The position numbers and the translations under genes are program-made. Below the pieces are notes generated by a model. The model did no database searches, was not told the DNA's origin, and saw only the letters and a list, made by a program, of their open reading frames with translations. This document shows, in pieces, positions 43,209 through 53,664 of a DNA stretch of 64,000 nucleotides. The stretch lies in NCBI RefSeq assembly GCF_030123245.1, contig NZ_CP126101.1, forward strand, positions 1,982,501 to 2,046,500, in the 5' to 3' direction. The DNA comes from Lysinibacillus pakistanensis (GTDB taxonomy: Bacteria; Bacillota; Bacilli; Bacillales_A; Planococcaceae). Within the stretch, counting starts at the first letter, position 1. Every line of letters begins with the position of its first letter.

Positions 43209-45095
43209 ATGAGTCATTTAATTATACAAAATTTAACAAAAACAGTGGGCGATAAAACGCTCTTTCAAAATATTGAATTTACAATTTATGAGGGAGAGCG
43301 AGCTGGCTTAATTGGTATTAATGGAACGGGAAAATCCACTTTATTGTCCATAATAGCTGGGCAGATTGAGGCAGATTCAATGAATATTGATAGACCTAAT
43401 AAATATCGGGTTGCTTATTTGCCACAAGACCCTACATTTGCTAGTGGAGAAACGGTTTTGCAGGCTGTGTTTGCAGGAGATTCCCCCATTTTAAAGTTAA
43501 ATCGTGAATATGAGGAAACAGTAGCGGCTCTTGCTTCAAACCCTACCTCAGAAAATCTACAAAAAACGTTGTTTAGCTTGCAGCAGCGTATGGATGAGGA
43601 GCAAGCATGGGATGTCAATGCACTAGCAAAAACAGCACTAACGAAGCTTGGCATTGAGACATTCGATAAAGAAGTATTAACACTGTCAGGTGGTCAGCAA
43701 AAGCGGGTTGCTTTAGCGAAGGTGTTAATTGAGCCTGCAGATCTGTATTTATTGGATGAGCCTACTAACCATTTAGATGTACAATCGACGGAATGGTTGC
43801 AAGAAATGGTATTACGATTAAAAGGGGCCGTTATTTTTATTACCCATGATCGTTATTTTTTAGATGAATTATCTACGCATATTTACGAGCTAGCTGATCA
43901 AACGTTGTATCGTCATATAGGGAATTATGGGGACTATTTAGAGGCCCGTGCTATTCGTGAAGAAATGAGAGAAGCCTCTGCCCAAAAAGACCGCAATCGC
44001 TATCGCTCAGAATTGAAATGGATTCGTCGCGGCGCTAAAGCACGTTCAACAAAACAAAAGGCACGAATTCAACGATTTGAACAACTTGAAGAAAACCTAG
44101 AGCATAAAACTGAGGATGTTTCGTTAGAGATGGGGCTAGCTACTACACGACTTGGTCGAAAAGTATTAGAGGCTGAAAACATTTCAAAGGCATTTGGACA
44201 GCAAAAAATTCTTGAAAATTTTTCATTTATACTCCAACAAGGTGATCGTATCGGTATTATTGGTGCCAATGGGGTAGGAAAATCAACATTATTGAACATG
44301 CTAGCAGGTGAGCTGATACCGGATATAGGTGAGATTCTTGTTGGCTCAACAGTAAAGCTAGCACATTTCAAACAGACGTTACCGAAAATGAATGAAAATG
44401 AGCGCATGATTGAATATATTCGTGAAGCCTCCAATGATATTACAGATGCAGAGGGGGTGCGTTACTCTGCAGCTCAAATGCTGGAGCGATTCTTATTCCC
44501 GCTCCATGCACATGGGACGCCAATCGGTAAATTATCTGGTGGGGAACGTAAACGCCTTCATTTATTACATTTATTAATGGAGCAGCCGAATGTTCTATTA
44601 CTAGACGAGCCTACCAATGATTTGGATATAGAAACATTGGGCGTGCTGGAAGACTTTATTGAGCATTTCCCTGGTGTTGTAATCACTATATCTCATGACC
44701 GTTTCTTCCTTGACCGAATTGCTAAAAAGCTTTGGATTTTAGATGGACAGGGTCAGGTAGAGGAGACACTGGATCTTTATAGTGAGTATTTGGCAAAACG
44801 TGAGCAGGAGGCTGCTGTAAAAGTAGAGTTGCCGAAGACAGAGAAACCTAAAACGGAAAAGCCAAAATCGGACAAGAAAAAGCTATCCTTTAAAGAGCAA
44901 AAAGAGTGGGAAACGATTGCAGACGATATTGAAAAAACAGAGGCTGCCATTATGGAAACTGAAGAAGGAATTGCGAATGCTGGCTCTGATTTCACGAAGC
45001 TACAGGAATTAACGGCAAAGCTAGATGAGCTTAATGCTCAGTATGAAAATTTGATTGAAAGATGGTCTTATTTAGAAGAAATTGTGAATGGATAA
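43209..45095 (+). CDS. yfmR: ABC-F family ATPase (Uup/YfmR-like)
   Basis: Ribosome-associated ABC-F protein of 628 aa without membrane domains. Two ABC modules: Walker A GINGTGKST at 36-44 and GANGVGKST near 353; signatures LSGGQQKR and LSGGERKR; Walker B LYLLDEP and LLLDEP. The linker with SELKWIRRGAKARSTKQKARIQRFEQLEE is typical of the Uup/YfmR branch, which also has the charged C-terminal coiled coil seen here from about 530. YfmR helps ribosomes stalled at difficult sequences together with EF-P. ATG preceded by AGAGATGGAATAGTGGA. CvfC follows 13 bases after the stop. Confidence 0.88.
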   Translation: MSHLIIQNLTKTVGDKTLFQNIEFTIYEGERAGLIGINGTGKSTLLSIIAGQIEADSMNIDRPNKYRVAYLPQDPTFASGETVLQAVFAGDSPILKLNREYEETVAALASNPTSENLQKTLFSLQQRMDEEQAWDVNALAKTALTKLGIETFDKEVLTLSGGQQKRVALAKVLIEPADLYLLDEPTNHLDVQSTEWLQEMVLRLKGAVIFITHDRYFLDELSTHIYELADQTLYRHIGNYGDYLEARAIREEMREASAQKDRNRYRSELKWIRRGAKARSTKQKARIQRFEQLEENLEHKTEDVSLEMGLATTRLGRKVLEAENISKAFGQQKILENFSFILQQGDRIGIIGANGVGKSTLLNMLAGELIPDIGEILVGSTVKLAHFKQTLPKMNENERMIEYIREASNDITDAEGVRYSAAQMLERFLFPLHAHGTPIGKLSGGERKRLHLLHLLMEQPNVLLLDEPTNDLDIETLGVLEDFIEHFPGVVITISHDRFFLDRIAKKLWILDGQGQVEETLDLYSEYLAKREQEAAVKVELPKTEKPKTEKPKSDKKKLSFKEQKEWETIADDIEKTEAAIMETEEGIANAGSDFTKLQELTAKLDELNAQYENLIERWSYLEEIVNG

Positions 45096-45108
45096 GGAGC
45101 GATTAGAC

Positions 45109-46236
45109 ATGAAGATTATAACAATTGAACCGACACCAAGCCCTAATTCAATGAAGATTGTCGTGGATACAGAATTACCATTTGGAAAAAGCTATAATTT
45201 TACAAAAGATAATAAAAATGAAGCAACTGGTGAAGCTGCAGCAATTTTGGCAATCGAAGGGGTCAAGGGCGTTTACCATGTGGCTGATTTTTTTGCAGTT
45301 GAACGAAATGCGAAATATGCATGGGAAGGTATTTTAGCAAGTATTCGTCAAGTTTTAGGGGAAGATAATGTACAAGAAGAAAACGAAATACATGCTACAA
45401 ATGAATTTTATGGGGAAGTTTATGTCCATGTACAATTTTATAAGCAGGTGCCACTACAAGTAAAGGTATTTGATAATCAACGAGAGTATCGTGTAAGCTG
45501 TGGTGAACGCTTTGTGGAAGCTTTCAATAAAATTATTGAAACAGCAGACGATGAGAATTATATCTTCCAACGCAAGTGGATTGACTATGGTGTGCGTTAT
45601 GGTGAGCTTGAGGAAATTGCAGAAGCGGTCAAACAGGAGATCGATGTCACTTATTCTTCAGAACGTATAGCAGAAATAGTTGTAGCCGTTAATGATGATG
45701 AAAAAACAGCTATAAAAACAGATAAGCGAAAAGTAACAGTTGAGCAGTTTATGCAACCAGAATGGGAGAAGCGTTTCCAGTTGCTCGACCAAATGGCTGA
45801 CCCTGAGTTGGATGACTTACCTCTGCTTGATTTAGCTTTAGAGGATGAGCAGATGTCGATTCGACGATTGGCTACTGTATATTTAGGTATGGTTGAGGAT
45901 GTAGCAGTTGTGCCGTATTTGGAAAAGGCATTACAGGATAAAAGTGCAGCCGTACGCCGAACAGCTGGGGATTGTATGAGTGACCTTGGATTTGTGGAGT
46001 TTGAAAACGCTATGCAGCATGCTTTACAAGATAAAAACAAGCTTGTTCGCTGGCGAGCAGCCATGTATTTATATGAGGTAGGTACTGAGCAATCATTACC
46101 TGCATTAAAGGCTGCAGAAGACGATAAAGAGTTTGAGGTAAAGCTACAAGTGAAAATGGCGCTTGCTCGAATCGAACAGGGCGAGGAAGCAAAAGGCTCT
46201 GTGTGGAAGCAAATGACTGAATCACGTCAACAATAA
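45109..46236 (+). CDS. cvfC: Conserved virulence factor C-like (CvfC/YpgR), HEAT repeats
   Basis: 375 aa. N-terminal NifU-N-like domain (IEPTPSPNSMKIVVDTELPFGKSYNF...IEGVKGVYHVADFFAVERN) at about 4-75, then a middle domain and C-terminal HEAT-like repeats (RLATVYLGMVEDVAVVPYLEKAL, RRTAGDCMSDLGF, RWRAAMYLYEVGTEQSLPALKAAEDD). Matches the CvfC/YpgR group, described as a virulence regulator in staphylococci, mechanism unknown. ATG 45109 is chosen for AAGGAGCGATTAGAC. Probably co-transcribed with the ABC-F gene. Confidence 0.87.
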   Translation: MKIITIEPTPSPNSMKIVVDTELPFGKSYNFTKDNKNEATGEAAAILAIEGVKGVYHVADFFAVERNAKYAWEGILASIRQVLGEDNVQEENEIHATNEFYGEVYVHVQFYKQVPLQVKVFDNQREYRVSCGERFVEAFNKIIETADDENYIFQRKWIDYGVRYGELEEIAEAVKQEIDVTYSSERIAEIVVAVNDDEKTAIKTDKRKVTVEQFMQPEWEKRFQLLDQMADPELDDLPLLDLALEDEQMSIRRLATVYLGMVEDVAVVPYLEKALQDKSAAVRRTAGDCMSDLGFVEFENAMQHALQDKNKLVRWRAAMYLYEVGTEQSLPALKAAEDDKEFEVKLQVKMALARIEQGEEAKGSVWKQMTESRQQ

Positions 46237-46569
46237 CTATATGAACCAGCATCTATTTGAACAATTATTTGTTTAAATATGGTGTTGGTTTTTACTTTTG
46301 AAAATTAGAAGAGAGAGGAACGGTCGAAAAGAAGGTGAAAACCAGTGAAAAAAGAGAGGAATTTGGTTAATAATTGCTTGTAAGATCATGTGCTACAAAT
46401 CGAAGCAATGTTTTTCCGGAGCACTGATTATATCTTCAGCAAAGTTGTATGATATCATTGAATGAACTGGAAATATGAAAAGGATTTCATGTATTAATAG
46501 CAAATTTGTGGAAATTAATATATAAAATAATTAGAAAATTTAGTATTTTTGAAGTTGAGGTGACTATAC
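46237..46569. other. 333-base gene-free region
   Basis: AT-rich, no protein-like frame or strong hairpin noticed; presumably holds the P1 peptidase promoter. Confidence 0.5.
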
Positions 46570-47547
46570 ATGTTTGGAAATATTACAGATGTACCCGGTG
46601 TAAAGGTCGGACATGTGGAAAATAAGGAAGGAATAACAGGCTGTACAGCTATTTTAGTAGAGAATGGTGCAGTTTGTGGTGTCGATGTAAGAGGCTCTGC
46701 ACCTGGCACCCGTGATACAGATGCATTAGATCCAATCAATGTAATTGACCGTGTGCACGCTATTAGCTTATCTGGTGGTAGTGCATTTGGGCTGGATGCA
46801 GCAACGGGAATCATGCAATTTTTAGAGGAGCAGGATATTGGAGTGGATACAGGAGTTGCAAAAATACCTATTGTTCCAAGTGCGGTGCTATTTGATTTGT
46901 TTATTGGTAATCCGAAAACAAGACCGACTGCTGCAATGGGCTATGAAGCCGCTAAAAATGCTCGGATTGGCTTTTTTTTAAATGGCAATACAGGTGCTGG
47001 GTATGGTGCTACTGTTGGGAAATTAGCAGGGTCTCAATTTTGCATGAAGGGAGGACTAGGTAGTGCTTCAATAGCTGGCAAAAATAATCTAGTTGTCGGT
47101 GCCATTGTTGCGGTAAATGCTGTTGGAGATGTAAAAGATCCTTCTACAAGAAAAACGCTAGCTGGCGCATGGAATAAGGAAACGGCGGAGTGGATTGATT
47201 GTTGTGCATATTTAGAGGAGCATGTTCAATCAGAAGCATTGTCTGGTACAAATACGACTATTGGTGTAGTTGCGGTAAATGCCAGGCTTACGAAAGGAGA
47301 GGCAAAGAAAATCGCACAGCTCACTCAAAATGCTCTTGCCCGGACAATATACCCTGTTCATACCATGCTGGATGGTGATACGATTTTTGTACTAGGTACA
47401 GGAAATACAATCTATCCAGTTGACTATATAGGCTACTTAGCAACAAAAGTGATGGAAGATGCAATACTTACTGCTGTTAAGTCCGCTGAAAAATTGGCAG
47501 ACGTCGAAAGCTATTCGAGCATACACACATTAGGAACTAAAAAATGA
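46570..47547 (+). CDS. P1 family (DmpA/S58) peptidase
   Basis: 325-aa N-terminal nucleophile hydrolase. ITDVPGVKVGHVENKEGITGCTAILVENGAVCGVDVRGSAPGTRDTDALDP is the family start; LSGGSAFGLDAATGIMQFLEE and PTAAMGYEAAKNA follow. The autocleavage site is expected in SGTNTTIGVVAVNA near residue 237, where a Thr takes the place of the Ser nucleophile of DmpA. Family members are beta-aminopeptidases or L-aminopeptidases/D-esterases. ATG with TTGAGGTGACTATAC. Confidence 0.88.
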   Translation: MFGNITDVPGVKVGHVENKEGITGCTAILVENGAVCGVDVRGSAPGTRDTDALDPINVIDRVHAISLSGGSAFGLDAATGIMQFLEEQDIGVDTGVAKIPIVPSAVLFDLFIGNPKTRPTAAMGYEAAKNARIGFFLNGNTGAGYGATVGKLAGSQFCMKGGLGSASIAGKNNLVVGAIVAVNAVGDVKDPSTRKTLAGAWNKETAEWIDCCAYLEEHVQSEALSGTNTTIGVVAVNARLTKGEAKKIAQLTQNALARTIYPVHTMLDGDTIFVLGTGNTIYPVDYIGYLATKVMEDAILTAVKSAEKLADVESYSSIHTLGTKK

Positions 47548-47701
47548 CAGGAAGAAGGATTTGGTGAATCTTGTTGATAATAATAGATGGTTGCTGCAAA
47601 TCAAATAGTGTTGTAAATTAAAAGGAAGTACGAGTAAGATCAAACAACATCTATATTTTACGGTCAGGAAGCCTTTATACCTATATTTATAAGGGGTGAT
47701 G

Positions 47702-48403
47702 GTGATAAAAAAATGGTTAATGCTTAGTTTCCTCTTAATCTATTTAACAGGATGTCAACCTTTTATAGGCGGTCAATCAGTAATTGACTGGGTAGATTTT
47801 ATCCAATGGAACGATCATAATTATACTGGTGTTCTGAATAGTGAATTAGCCGATGCATCATTCATAGATAAAGAAATAGGGGAAGTTCGCTTTAAAGTGG
47901 CTGATAATGTTACAAATTCATCCTATCAATTAAAAGATGGAGATGCTGCGTTTCATGAAAAGGGGACAAAGCTTTATTCCATTAAAGGGGAAGACAATAT
48001 CATCGCTGTCAAGGATAAAGCCGCTATAAATGGGTATCGTATATATTTTGCAATTGATAATTCAGAATACAAATGGCATTTTGAGGATGTATCTTTAGAC
48101 CAAGTAAAAAAGATAGAGATATATAAATCAGCCCCACCAACAGGAAATCAGCAGATAGCTACAATTTCGGATAAAGCTAAAATGGAGAATCTTCTGGAAA
48201 TCCTATCGAATAGTAAAGACGCTCCGGCATTTCAACCGAATACAAGCGCTGGAGATCCAATAAGCTATCAGATCATTTTATATACGGATGAACCCACAGC
48301 CTATAAATACGGTGTTCACTATGACGGTAATACATATTTTTGGCATCCGTCAGAAACGGCCATTTTATCAGGTGACATTCAACATTTTATAAGTGAAAAG
48401 TAG
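47702..48403 (+). CDS. Putative lipoprotein
   Basis: About 233 aa with a lipoprotein signal peptide IKKWLMLSFLLIYLTGC and lipidated Cys near 18. The mature part is soluble and beta-rich (DWVDFIQWNDHNYTGVL...IGEVRFKVADNV), resembling small uncharacterised Bacillus lipoproteins. No known family named. The start is uncertain among GTG 47696, ATG 47699 and GTG 47702; the last has the best spacing from AAGGGG. Monocistronic with a terminator. Confidence 0.75.
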   Translation: MIKKWLMLSFLLIYLTGCQPFIGGQSVIDWVDFIQWNDHNYTGVLNSELADASFIDKEIGEVRFKVADNVTNSSYQLKDGDAAFHEKGTKLYSIKGEDNIIAVKDKAAINGYRIYFAIDNSEYKWHFEDVSLDQVKKIEIYKSAPPTGNQQIATISDKAKMENLLEILSNSKDAPAFQPNTSAGDPISYQIILYTDEPTAYKYGVHYDGNTYFWHPSETAILSGDIQHFISEK

Positions 48404-48421
48404 ATGTTAGTCAAAACCTCA

Positions 48422-48468
48422 AAAAGCGCGAGAAATCAAAGTTTCTAAATTGATTTCTTGCGCTTTTA
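48422..48468 (+). terminator. Terminator of the lipoprotein gene
   Basis: AAAGCGCGAGAAATCAA / TTGATTTCTTGCGCTTTT hairpin. Confidence 0.85.
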
Positions 48469-48555
48469 TATCCAATAAATTGTATTAATGTAAGGGGTTG
48501 AATAATCTTGAAACCACACTATTTACATTTAATAGCTTGAGCATCCCCTTACAAA

Positions 48556-49530
48556 CTAAAAGAAGGTATTATAGTCAAATGCTAGTTCATGCTTTGTTAG
48601 ATAAGAAGCGATAGCACCATGTTTTTCAGTGGAGGCTCCAGCATAATGATTAGCGAATTTCAAGAGAGGCACTGCGTATTGCTCACAAAAATCGATTAGC
48701 TTTCCAACTGTTATCTGCTGATTAAGGAAAATGCTTATTACAGCGCCAATGAAGGCATCACCCGCTCCGGTTGTGTCAATTGTATGGACCATGTCAGCTG
48801 GTACTTTGACATGTAGCTTTCTAGCATAAAGACTTGCACCCTCTGCTCCACGAGTAATTATCAGGATTTGTACCTTTCCTTGAAATAATGTTTGGACTGC
48901 TTGTTCTTCATCTTCGATTGCTGTTAAAAACAAAAGCTCCTCCTCAGACAGCTTTACAATATGGGCTTTTGGGATAAATTCTAAAATGGTTTGACGGCAT
49001 GCCTTATCATCTTGCCATAATGGCAAACGGACATTAGGATCAAATGACACAAGACTTTCTGCTTGATGTGCCTGCTCGATCAAGGCTATGTGTGCCTCTT
49101 TCATTGGGCTTTCCACTAGATTTACAGAACAAAAATGAAGAATATCCTTCGCTGTTAATAGATTAGCAGGAAGCTGCTCTTTGCTGTAAAGTAAATCCGC
49201 TGCATGACGTCGATAAAATAAAAATTCGCGGTTTCCATCTTTCATCAGTGACACAAAGGCTAGACTTGTTTCGCCCTCATTAGTTTGCATAATATAGTTT
49301 GTATCGACACCAGCCTGTTTTACTGTGTTCACAAGAAAATCTCCAAAGGCATCTTGACCTACTTGTGTAAGGAGGGCTGCCTCTTGCCCAAGTTTTGCAC
49401 AAGCTGCTGCAACATTGGCAGGAGCCCCACCTGCATTTTTAGCAAAAAGCTCTACTTCAGTAGGGAGACTATCGTGTTCTGTAGGTGTAAAATCAATTAA
49501 CAATTCACCAATGGTATAAAGCTTCCCCAT
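48556..49530 (-). CDS. PfkB family sugar kinase (fructokinase-like)
   Basis: 324-aa ribokinase-fold kinase. The N-terminal GGAPANVAAACAKLG at about 34-48 is PfkB signature 1; DTTGAGDAFIGAV near 254 is signature 2 with the catalytic Asp and anion hole. GELLIDFTP at the start and VSFDPNVRLPLW fit fructokinase (ScrK)-type members. Phosphorylates a sugar, probably fructose. ATG behind GAGGAGGTTTCTT. Downstream of a DMT transporter gene (18 bases), so possibly one transcript. Confidence 0.85.
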   Translation of the reverse strand: MGKLYTIGELLIDFTPTEHDSLPTEVELFAKNAGGAPANVAAACAKLGQEAALLTQVGQDAFGDFLVNTVKQAGVDTNYIMQTNEGETSLAFVSLMKDGNREFLFYRRHAADLLYSKEQLPANLLTAKDILHFCSVNLVESPMKEAHIALIEQAHQAESLVSFDPNVRLPLWQDDKACRQTILEFIPKAHIVKLSEEELLFLTAIEDEEQAVQTLFQGKVQILIITRGAEGASLYARKLHVKVPADMVHTIDTTGAGDAFIGAVISIFLNQQITVGKLIDFCEQYAVPLLKFANHYAGASTEKHGAIASYLTKHELAFDYNTFF

Positions 49531-49548
49531 AAGAAACCTCCTCTAGGT

Positions 49549-50433
49549 TTAAGTTGACGTATGGGACACACGTTTTTTCTTTGGAACATAGATGGTATAA
49601 AAAATCCCCCCGAAAATTAATAATATGCCCATTGTTTGCATAAGGCTTGGCATAAAATTGAGCAATAACATATCGAGCAAGATGGCCACTACTGGGTCTA
49701 CAAAAACTAATACAGAAACTAGAATTGTAGAAAGACTACGAATGCTATCAAAGAATAAATAGTAAACAAAGCCCGTGTGAATAAAGCCAGTCCCTAAAAT
49801 ATATAGCCAATTTGTTGTCGTTAAGCCATCGAACAGTGAAAAATCTATAAATGGTAGGAGGATAATAATTCCAACTGCTGTTTGAATATAGGTTAATGCA
49901 TAGGAACTAAGCTTTGTAATCGTTTTACTTGTTAGCATTGTAAACGCATAAAATATGGCAGACAGTAATGCCCAAATAAAGCCTGATTTCATAAATTCAG
50001 ATAGTGATAGAAAATTATTTAAGCCGATAATGAACATACTTCCTATAAAACAAGTAATTGTTGCAAGAAGTGCCTGGATGGTCATTTTTTCTTTTAAAAA
50101 TAACGCACCAAAAATTAAGACAAAAATCGGTGCTAAATTATAGATAGAAATCGCAATAGAAATCGACATTTCTTCAAAAGCCTTAAACAAAAATACCCAA
50201 TTTAAGACGATAAAGACGCCACAAATCAGTGTTCGTACTATTTCCTTTTTATCCCATATCTCTGTTTTATGTCCACCAGTGATGAGCCATAGTCCTCCTA
50301 GAAAGAGGGTAGCGCAAATACATCTGATAAATACTAGCTCGGTCGCAGGCACGCCAGTATGAACAGTAAAAAATCCGATAGAGCCAAAAAGTGCCATTGA
50401 AACAGTTAATTTTATAATCGCAGAAATGTTCAT
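49549..50433 (-). CDS. EamA/DMT family transporter
   Basis: 294 aa with ten hydrophobic segments in two EamA halves (VFIRCICATLFLGGLWLI..., LYILGTGFIHTGFVYYLFFDSIRSLSTILVSVLVFVDPVVAILLDMLLL). Exporter of unknown small metabolites; basic C-terminal tail KKKRVS. ATG with AGAAGGTTTTGT. Lies just downstream of the minisatellite, whose last units are within its promoter region; sugar kinase follows. Confidence 0.87.
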   Translation of the reverse strand: MNISAIIKLTVSMALFGSIGFFTVHTGVPATELVFIRCICATLFLGGLWLITGGHKTEIWDKKEIVRTLICGVFIVLNWVFLFKAFEEMSISIAISIYNLAPIFVLIFGALFLKEKMTIQALLATITCFIGSMFIIGLNNFLSLSEFMKSGFIWALLSAIFYAFTMLTSKTITKLSSYALTYIQTAVGIIILLPFIDFSLFDGLTTTNWLYILGTGFIHTGFVYYLFFDSIRSLSTILVSVLVFVDPVVAILLDMLLLNFMPSLMQTMGILLIFGGIFYTIYVPKKKRVSHTST

Positions 50434-50556
50434 ACAAAACCTTCTTTCTAAATTTTTTTATAATGATGTTTTAACTTTTGATGAAGGTGGGCAAGGTTAG
50501 TTTCTCTTCATTTTAAAGTTCAGTCTGAGCGAATCATTTGGTCAAGGGAAGAACCT

Positions 50557-51143
50557 GCTCAGGAAACAGTGAATACTGCTCGACCAAGGGAAGAAATTGC
50601 TCAGGTATAAGAATGAATCGCTCGGCCAAGAGAAGCCCCCGCTCAGGTAAGCATAAGAATCGCTCGACCAAGAGAAGCCCCGCTCAGGTAAGCGTGAGAA
50701 TCGCTCGGCCAAGGAAAGCCCCTGCTCAGGTAATCGTAAAAGTCGCTCGGCCAAGAAAAGCCTCCGCTCAGGTACCAGCTAAAGTCGCTCGGCCAAGAGA
50801 AGACTTCGCTCAGGTAGGCGAGAAAGTCGCTCGGCCAAGAAAAGCCTCCGCTCAGGTAATCGTAAAAGTCGCTCGGCCAAGGAAAGCCTCCGCTCAGGTA
50901 GGCGAGAAAGTCGCTCGGCCAAGAGAAGCCTCCGCTCAGGTAAGCGAGAAAGTCGCTCGGCCAAGGGAAGAACTCGCTCAGGTAAGCGTGAGAATCGCTC
51001 GGCCAAGAGAAGCCTCCGCTCAGGTAAGCATAAGAATCGCTCGACCAAGAGAAGCCCCGCTCAGGTAAGCGTGAGAGTCGCTCGGCCAAGGAAAGCCTCT
51101 GCTCAGGTAAGCGTAAAGTCGCTCGACCAAGAGGAAAGGTTCT
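50557..51143. repeat. 42-bp minisatellite, 14 units
   Basis: Fourteen near-contiguous units, most 42 bases, two of 41 (near 50642-50682 and 51020-51060). Each unit is itself two related 21-mers, one starting GCTCAGGTAAG and the other GCTCGGCCAAG. A degenerate unit precedes at 50521-50556. It sits between the proA terminator and the DMT gene. GC content is well above the flanks. Frames open through it in several directions, but the 41-base units break codon phase, so it is not treated as coding. Confidence 0.9.
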
Positions 51144-51179
51144 ACAAAATTAGCGGTACCAATCGTGAAAAGTAAAGAA

Positions 51180-51206
51180 AACCAACAGCGTATATCAACT
51201 GCTGGC
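51180..51206 (-). terminator. Terminator of proBA
   Basis: CCAGCAGTTG / CGCTGTTGG stem with TTTTCTTT on the minus strand, 20 bases past the proA stop. Confidence 0.8.
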
Positions 51207-51225
51207 TTACTTTTTATCTCTACAG

Positions 51226-52476
51226 TTACTCGCGGATTTGCCCATTGCCGTGAATGAAATATTTTGTAGAGGTAAGGGCTGGTAAACCCATAGGGCCTCG
51301 TGCGTGTAATTTTTGCGTACTAATGCCGATTTCAGCGCCGTAGCCGAACTCAAAACCGTCTGTGAAACGAGTAGAAGCATTATGATAGACTGCTGCCGCG
51401 TCTACGCTGTTTAAGAACGTTTCTGCCACTAGTTGATCCTCTGTAATGATTGCTTCAGAGTGATTCGTACCATATTTATTAATGTGCTCAATTGCCTCAT
51501 ACACATTTTCTACCAGTTTTATGCTTACCTTTAAATCTAAATATTCAGTTGCATAATCCTCTTCCGTAGCTAGAAGCGCGAAATCGAGCGCTTGACAAAC
51601 GAATTCATCGCCAATAATTGTGACACCTGCCTGGTGCAAAGCGCTGAGAAGCTGTGGTCCATACCCCTTAAACCAATCTGGATGAATAAGTAAGCTTTCT
51701 GCTGCATTACACACAGAAGGTCGCTGTGTTTTTGCATTTAAACAAATTTTTTCTGCTTTTATGTAATCGGCTGTTTGATCCACATAAATATGACAATTAC
51801 CAGCACCTGTTTCAAGGACAGGTACAGTGGCTTCTCTTACTACTAAATCAATAAGTGCCTTTCCACCGCGAGGAATCAAAACATCTAAGTATTCTTTTAG
51901 ATGGAACAATTCTTTTGCTGTTTCTCGATTTGTATCCTCAATTAATTGTACTGCATCAACAGGAATTGAGGTTTTTTCAAGTGCACGATGAATACTTGCC
52001 ACTATTGCTACATTGGAAAATTTAGCTGAAGAGCTTCCACGTAAAATCACTGCATTGCCAGTTTTCAGAGATAATGTTGCCGCATCAACAGTTACATTAG
52101 GACGGGCTTCGTAAATCATTCCGATAACGCCAATTGGCACCAACCGTTTTTCGATTAGTAGCCCATTATCTTTTTGTATTTTTTCTAGTAAATTACCTAC
52201 TGGATCCTCTAATTTTACAAGTAGATGGATGGCGTTTGCCATTGCTTCTATACGTTCCTTGTTAAGCATAATACGATCCAGTGTGGAAACAGGCATTCCT
52301 TGCTCCTCACCATAAGCTAAGTCCTTCGCATTTTCAGCGATAATAGTATCTTGATCCACAATTAATTGATCCGCAATTTTTGTAAGAGCATCGTTTTTTT
52401 CACAAGTAGTTTTAATATTTAACACATAGCTCGCGGCTTTTGCCAGTTTTCCTTTTAGTTGAACTTCGCTTGTCAT
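51226..52476 (-). CDS. proA: Gamma-glutamyl phosphate reductase
   Basis: Reduces gamma-glutamyl phosphate to glutamate semialdehyde with NADPH, the second step of proline synthesis. 416 aa, standard length, aldehyde dehydrogenase fold. Catalytic Cys in [14 protein letters not shown] near 258, [29 protein letters not shown] near 118-146, and [14 protein letters not shown] with CAAGGAGGAATTTAG. Follows proB with no gap and shares its T-box. Confidence 0.97.
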   Translation of the reverse strand: MTSEVQLKGKLAKAASYVLNIKTTCEKNDALTKIADQLIVDQDTIIAENAKDLAYGEEQGMPVSTLDRIMLNKERIEAMANAIHLLVKLEDPVGNLLEKIQKDNGLLIEKRLVPIGVIGMIYEARPNVTVDAATLSLKTGNAVILRGSSSAKFSNVAIVASIHRALEKTSIPVDAVQLIEDTNRETAKELFHLKEYLDVLIPRGGKALIDLVVREATVPVLETGAGNCHIYVDQTADYIKAEKICLNAKTQRPSVCNAAESLLIHPDWFKGYGPQLLSALHQAGVTIIGDEFVCQALDFALLATEEDYATEYLDLKVSIKLVENVYEAIEHINKYGTNHSEAIITEDQLVAETFLNSVDAAAVYHNASTRFTDGFEFGYGAEIGISTQKLHARGPMGLPALTSTKYFIHGNGQIRE

Positions 52477-53583
52477 CTAAATTCCTCCTTGATTTGTTTG
52501 AATTTTTAGCCATTTATCTCGATGAATAACCTCAATTGGGTAATTTGCCAACTCAGCTGTGCGTTTTCCCATCGCATGTGCTAACTCAAGGGAAGAGTAT
52601 AAAACCTCACCACGACCAAGCAATCCCTTTTCACTATAAACCTCTACAACATCGCCTTTCTCGAAATCACCTTCTATATAAAAGACACCAGCAGGCAGTA
52701 AGCTTTTACCATTTGCTAATAACGCATGCTCTGCACCACTATCAATAAAAATTTTACCAGATACCTCTGTGAGTGCAATCCACTGTTTATTATTTGTTAG
52801 AACTGCGAGTGCATCATGCTCAACATATGTACCATCTCCACGACCTTCCATAATGTCGACAAGTTTATTCGCGCCGTGCCCAGTTCCTATAAATACTTTG
52901 ACACCAGCATTTAAGGCTGCTCTAGCTGCAAGCAATTTGGATTCCATGCCACCTGTACCAACCTTAGAGCTTGATCCGTCTGCAAAGCCTAACATTTCAT
53001 CAGACACCTCTGTTAAGCGATCAATGCGTTTGGCTTGAGGGTTTTTAATGGGATTTGCATTATATAGCCCATTGATATCTGTTAATATGATGAGTTGATC
53101 AGCATGAACCAGACCACTAACAAGTGCCGATAGCATGTCGTTATCACCAAAGGTTAATTCACTGACAGAGACTGTATCATTTTCATTAATAATAGGCAGT
53201 ATTGAGCGCTCAAGTAATTCCTCAAAAGTGGCACAAGCATTTTTATAACGTTCTTTTTTTGAAAAATCAGTACGTGTCAATAAAATTTGAGCAGGTACAA
53301 TATCATAAATCCCAAATAAAGCATTGTAGGTTTGAATGAGTAAACTTTGCCCAACTGCTGCAGCGGCCTGCTTTCCTTTTACTGTTACTGGACGTGAAGG
53401 GTAGCCAAGCTGTTTAAAGCCTGCTGCGACTGCTCCTGAAGATACTAGTAATACCTCATGACCGTATTTTTTTAGCTCAGCAATTGCTTGAACATGATCC
53501 ATTAAACGTATTTTATCAATTTCACCTTTTGCGTTGGTTAAGGAGCTACTTCCAATTTTAACGACAATCCTTTTTCTTTCCAC
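52477..53583 (-). CDS. proB: Glutamate 5-kinase
   Basis: Phosphorylates glutamate with ATP, the first and usually proline-inhibited step. 368 aa: amino acid kinase domain ([50 protein letters not shown]) and a C-terminal PUA domain from about 275. Start GTG 53583 is chosen because AAGGAGG lies eight bases before it; an upstream ATG would place the ribosome site inside the gene. First gene of the T-box-controlled proBA operon. Confidence 0.95.
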   Translation of the reverse strand: MERKRIVVKIGSSSLTNAKGEIDKIRLMDHVQAIAELKKYGHEVLLVSSGAVAAGFKQLGYPSRPVTVKGKQAAAAVGQSLLIQTYNALFGIYDIVPAQILLTRTDFSKKERYKNACATFEELLERSILPIINENDTVSVSELTFGDNDMLSALVSGLVHADQLIILTDINGLYNANPIKNPQAKRIDRLTEVSDEMLGFADGSSSKVGTGGMESKLLAARAALNAGVKVFIGTGHGANKLVDIMEGRGDGTYVEHDALAVLTNNKQWIALTEVSGKIFIDSGAEHALLANGKSLLPAGVFYIEGDFEKGDVVEVYSEKGLLGRGEVLYSSLELAHAMGKRTAELANYPIEVIHRDKWLKIQTNQGGI

Positions 53584-53664
53584 GGCTTTTTCCTCCTTCT
53601 TCATTTCTCTAAATTATTCTTTTACTAGTTTCTGTCACCTCAGCGAATGTTCACACCTTCACAA
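53584..53664. other. proB 5' untranslated region
   Basis: Short leader between the T-box terminator and the ribosome site; nothing else seen. Confidence 0.6.

Noticed and set aside
50557..51143. A CRISPR array or a long repetitive protein in the 42-bp repeat region
   Set aside because: The repeats are contiguous with no unique spacers, and no cas genes are present. Long frames run through it on both strands, but two units are 41 bases and would shift codon phase, and no ribosome site precedes the frames.
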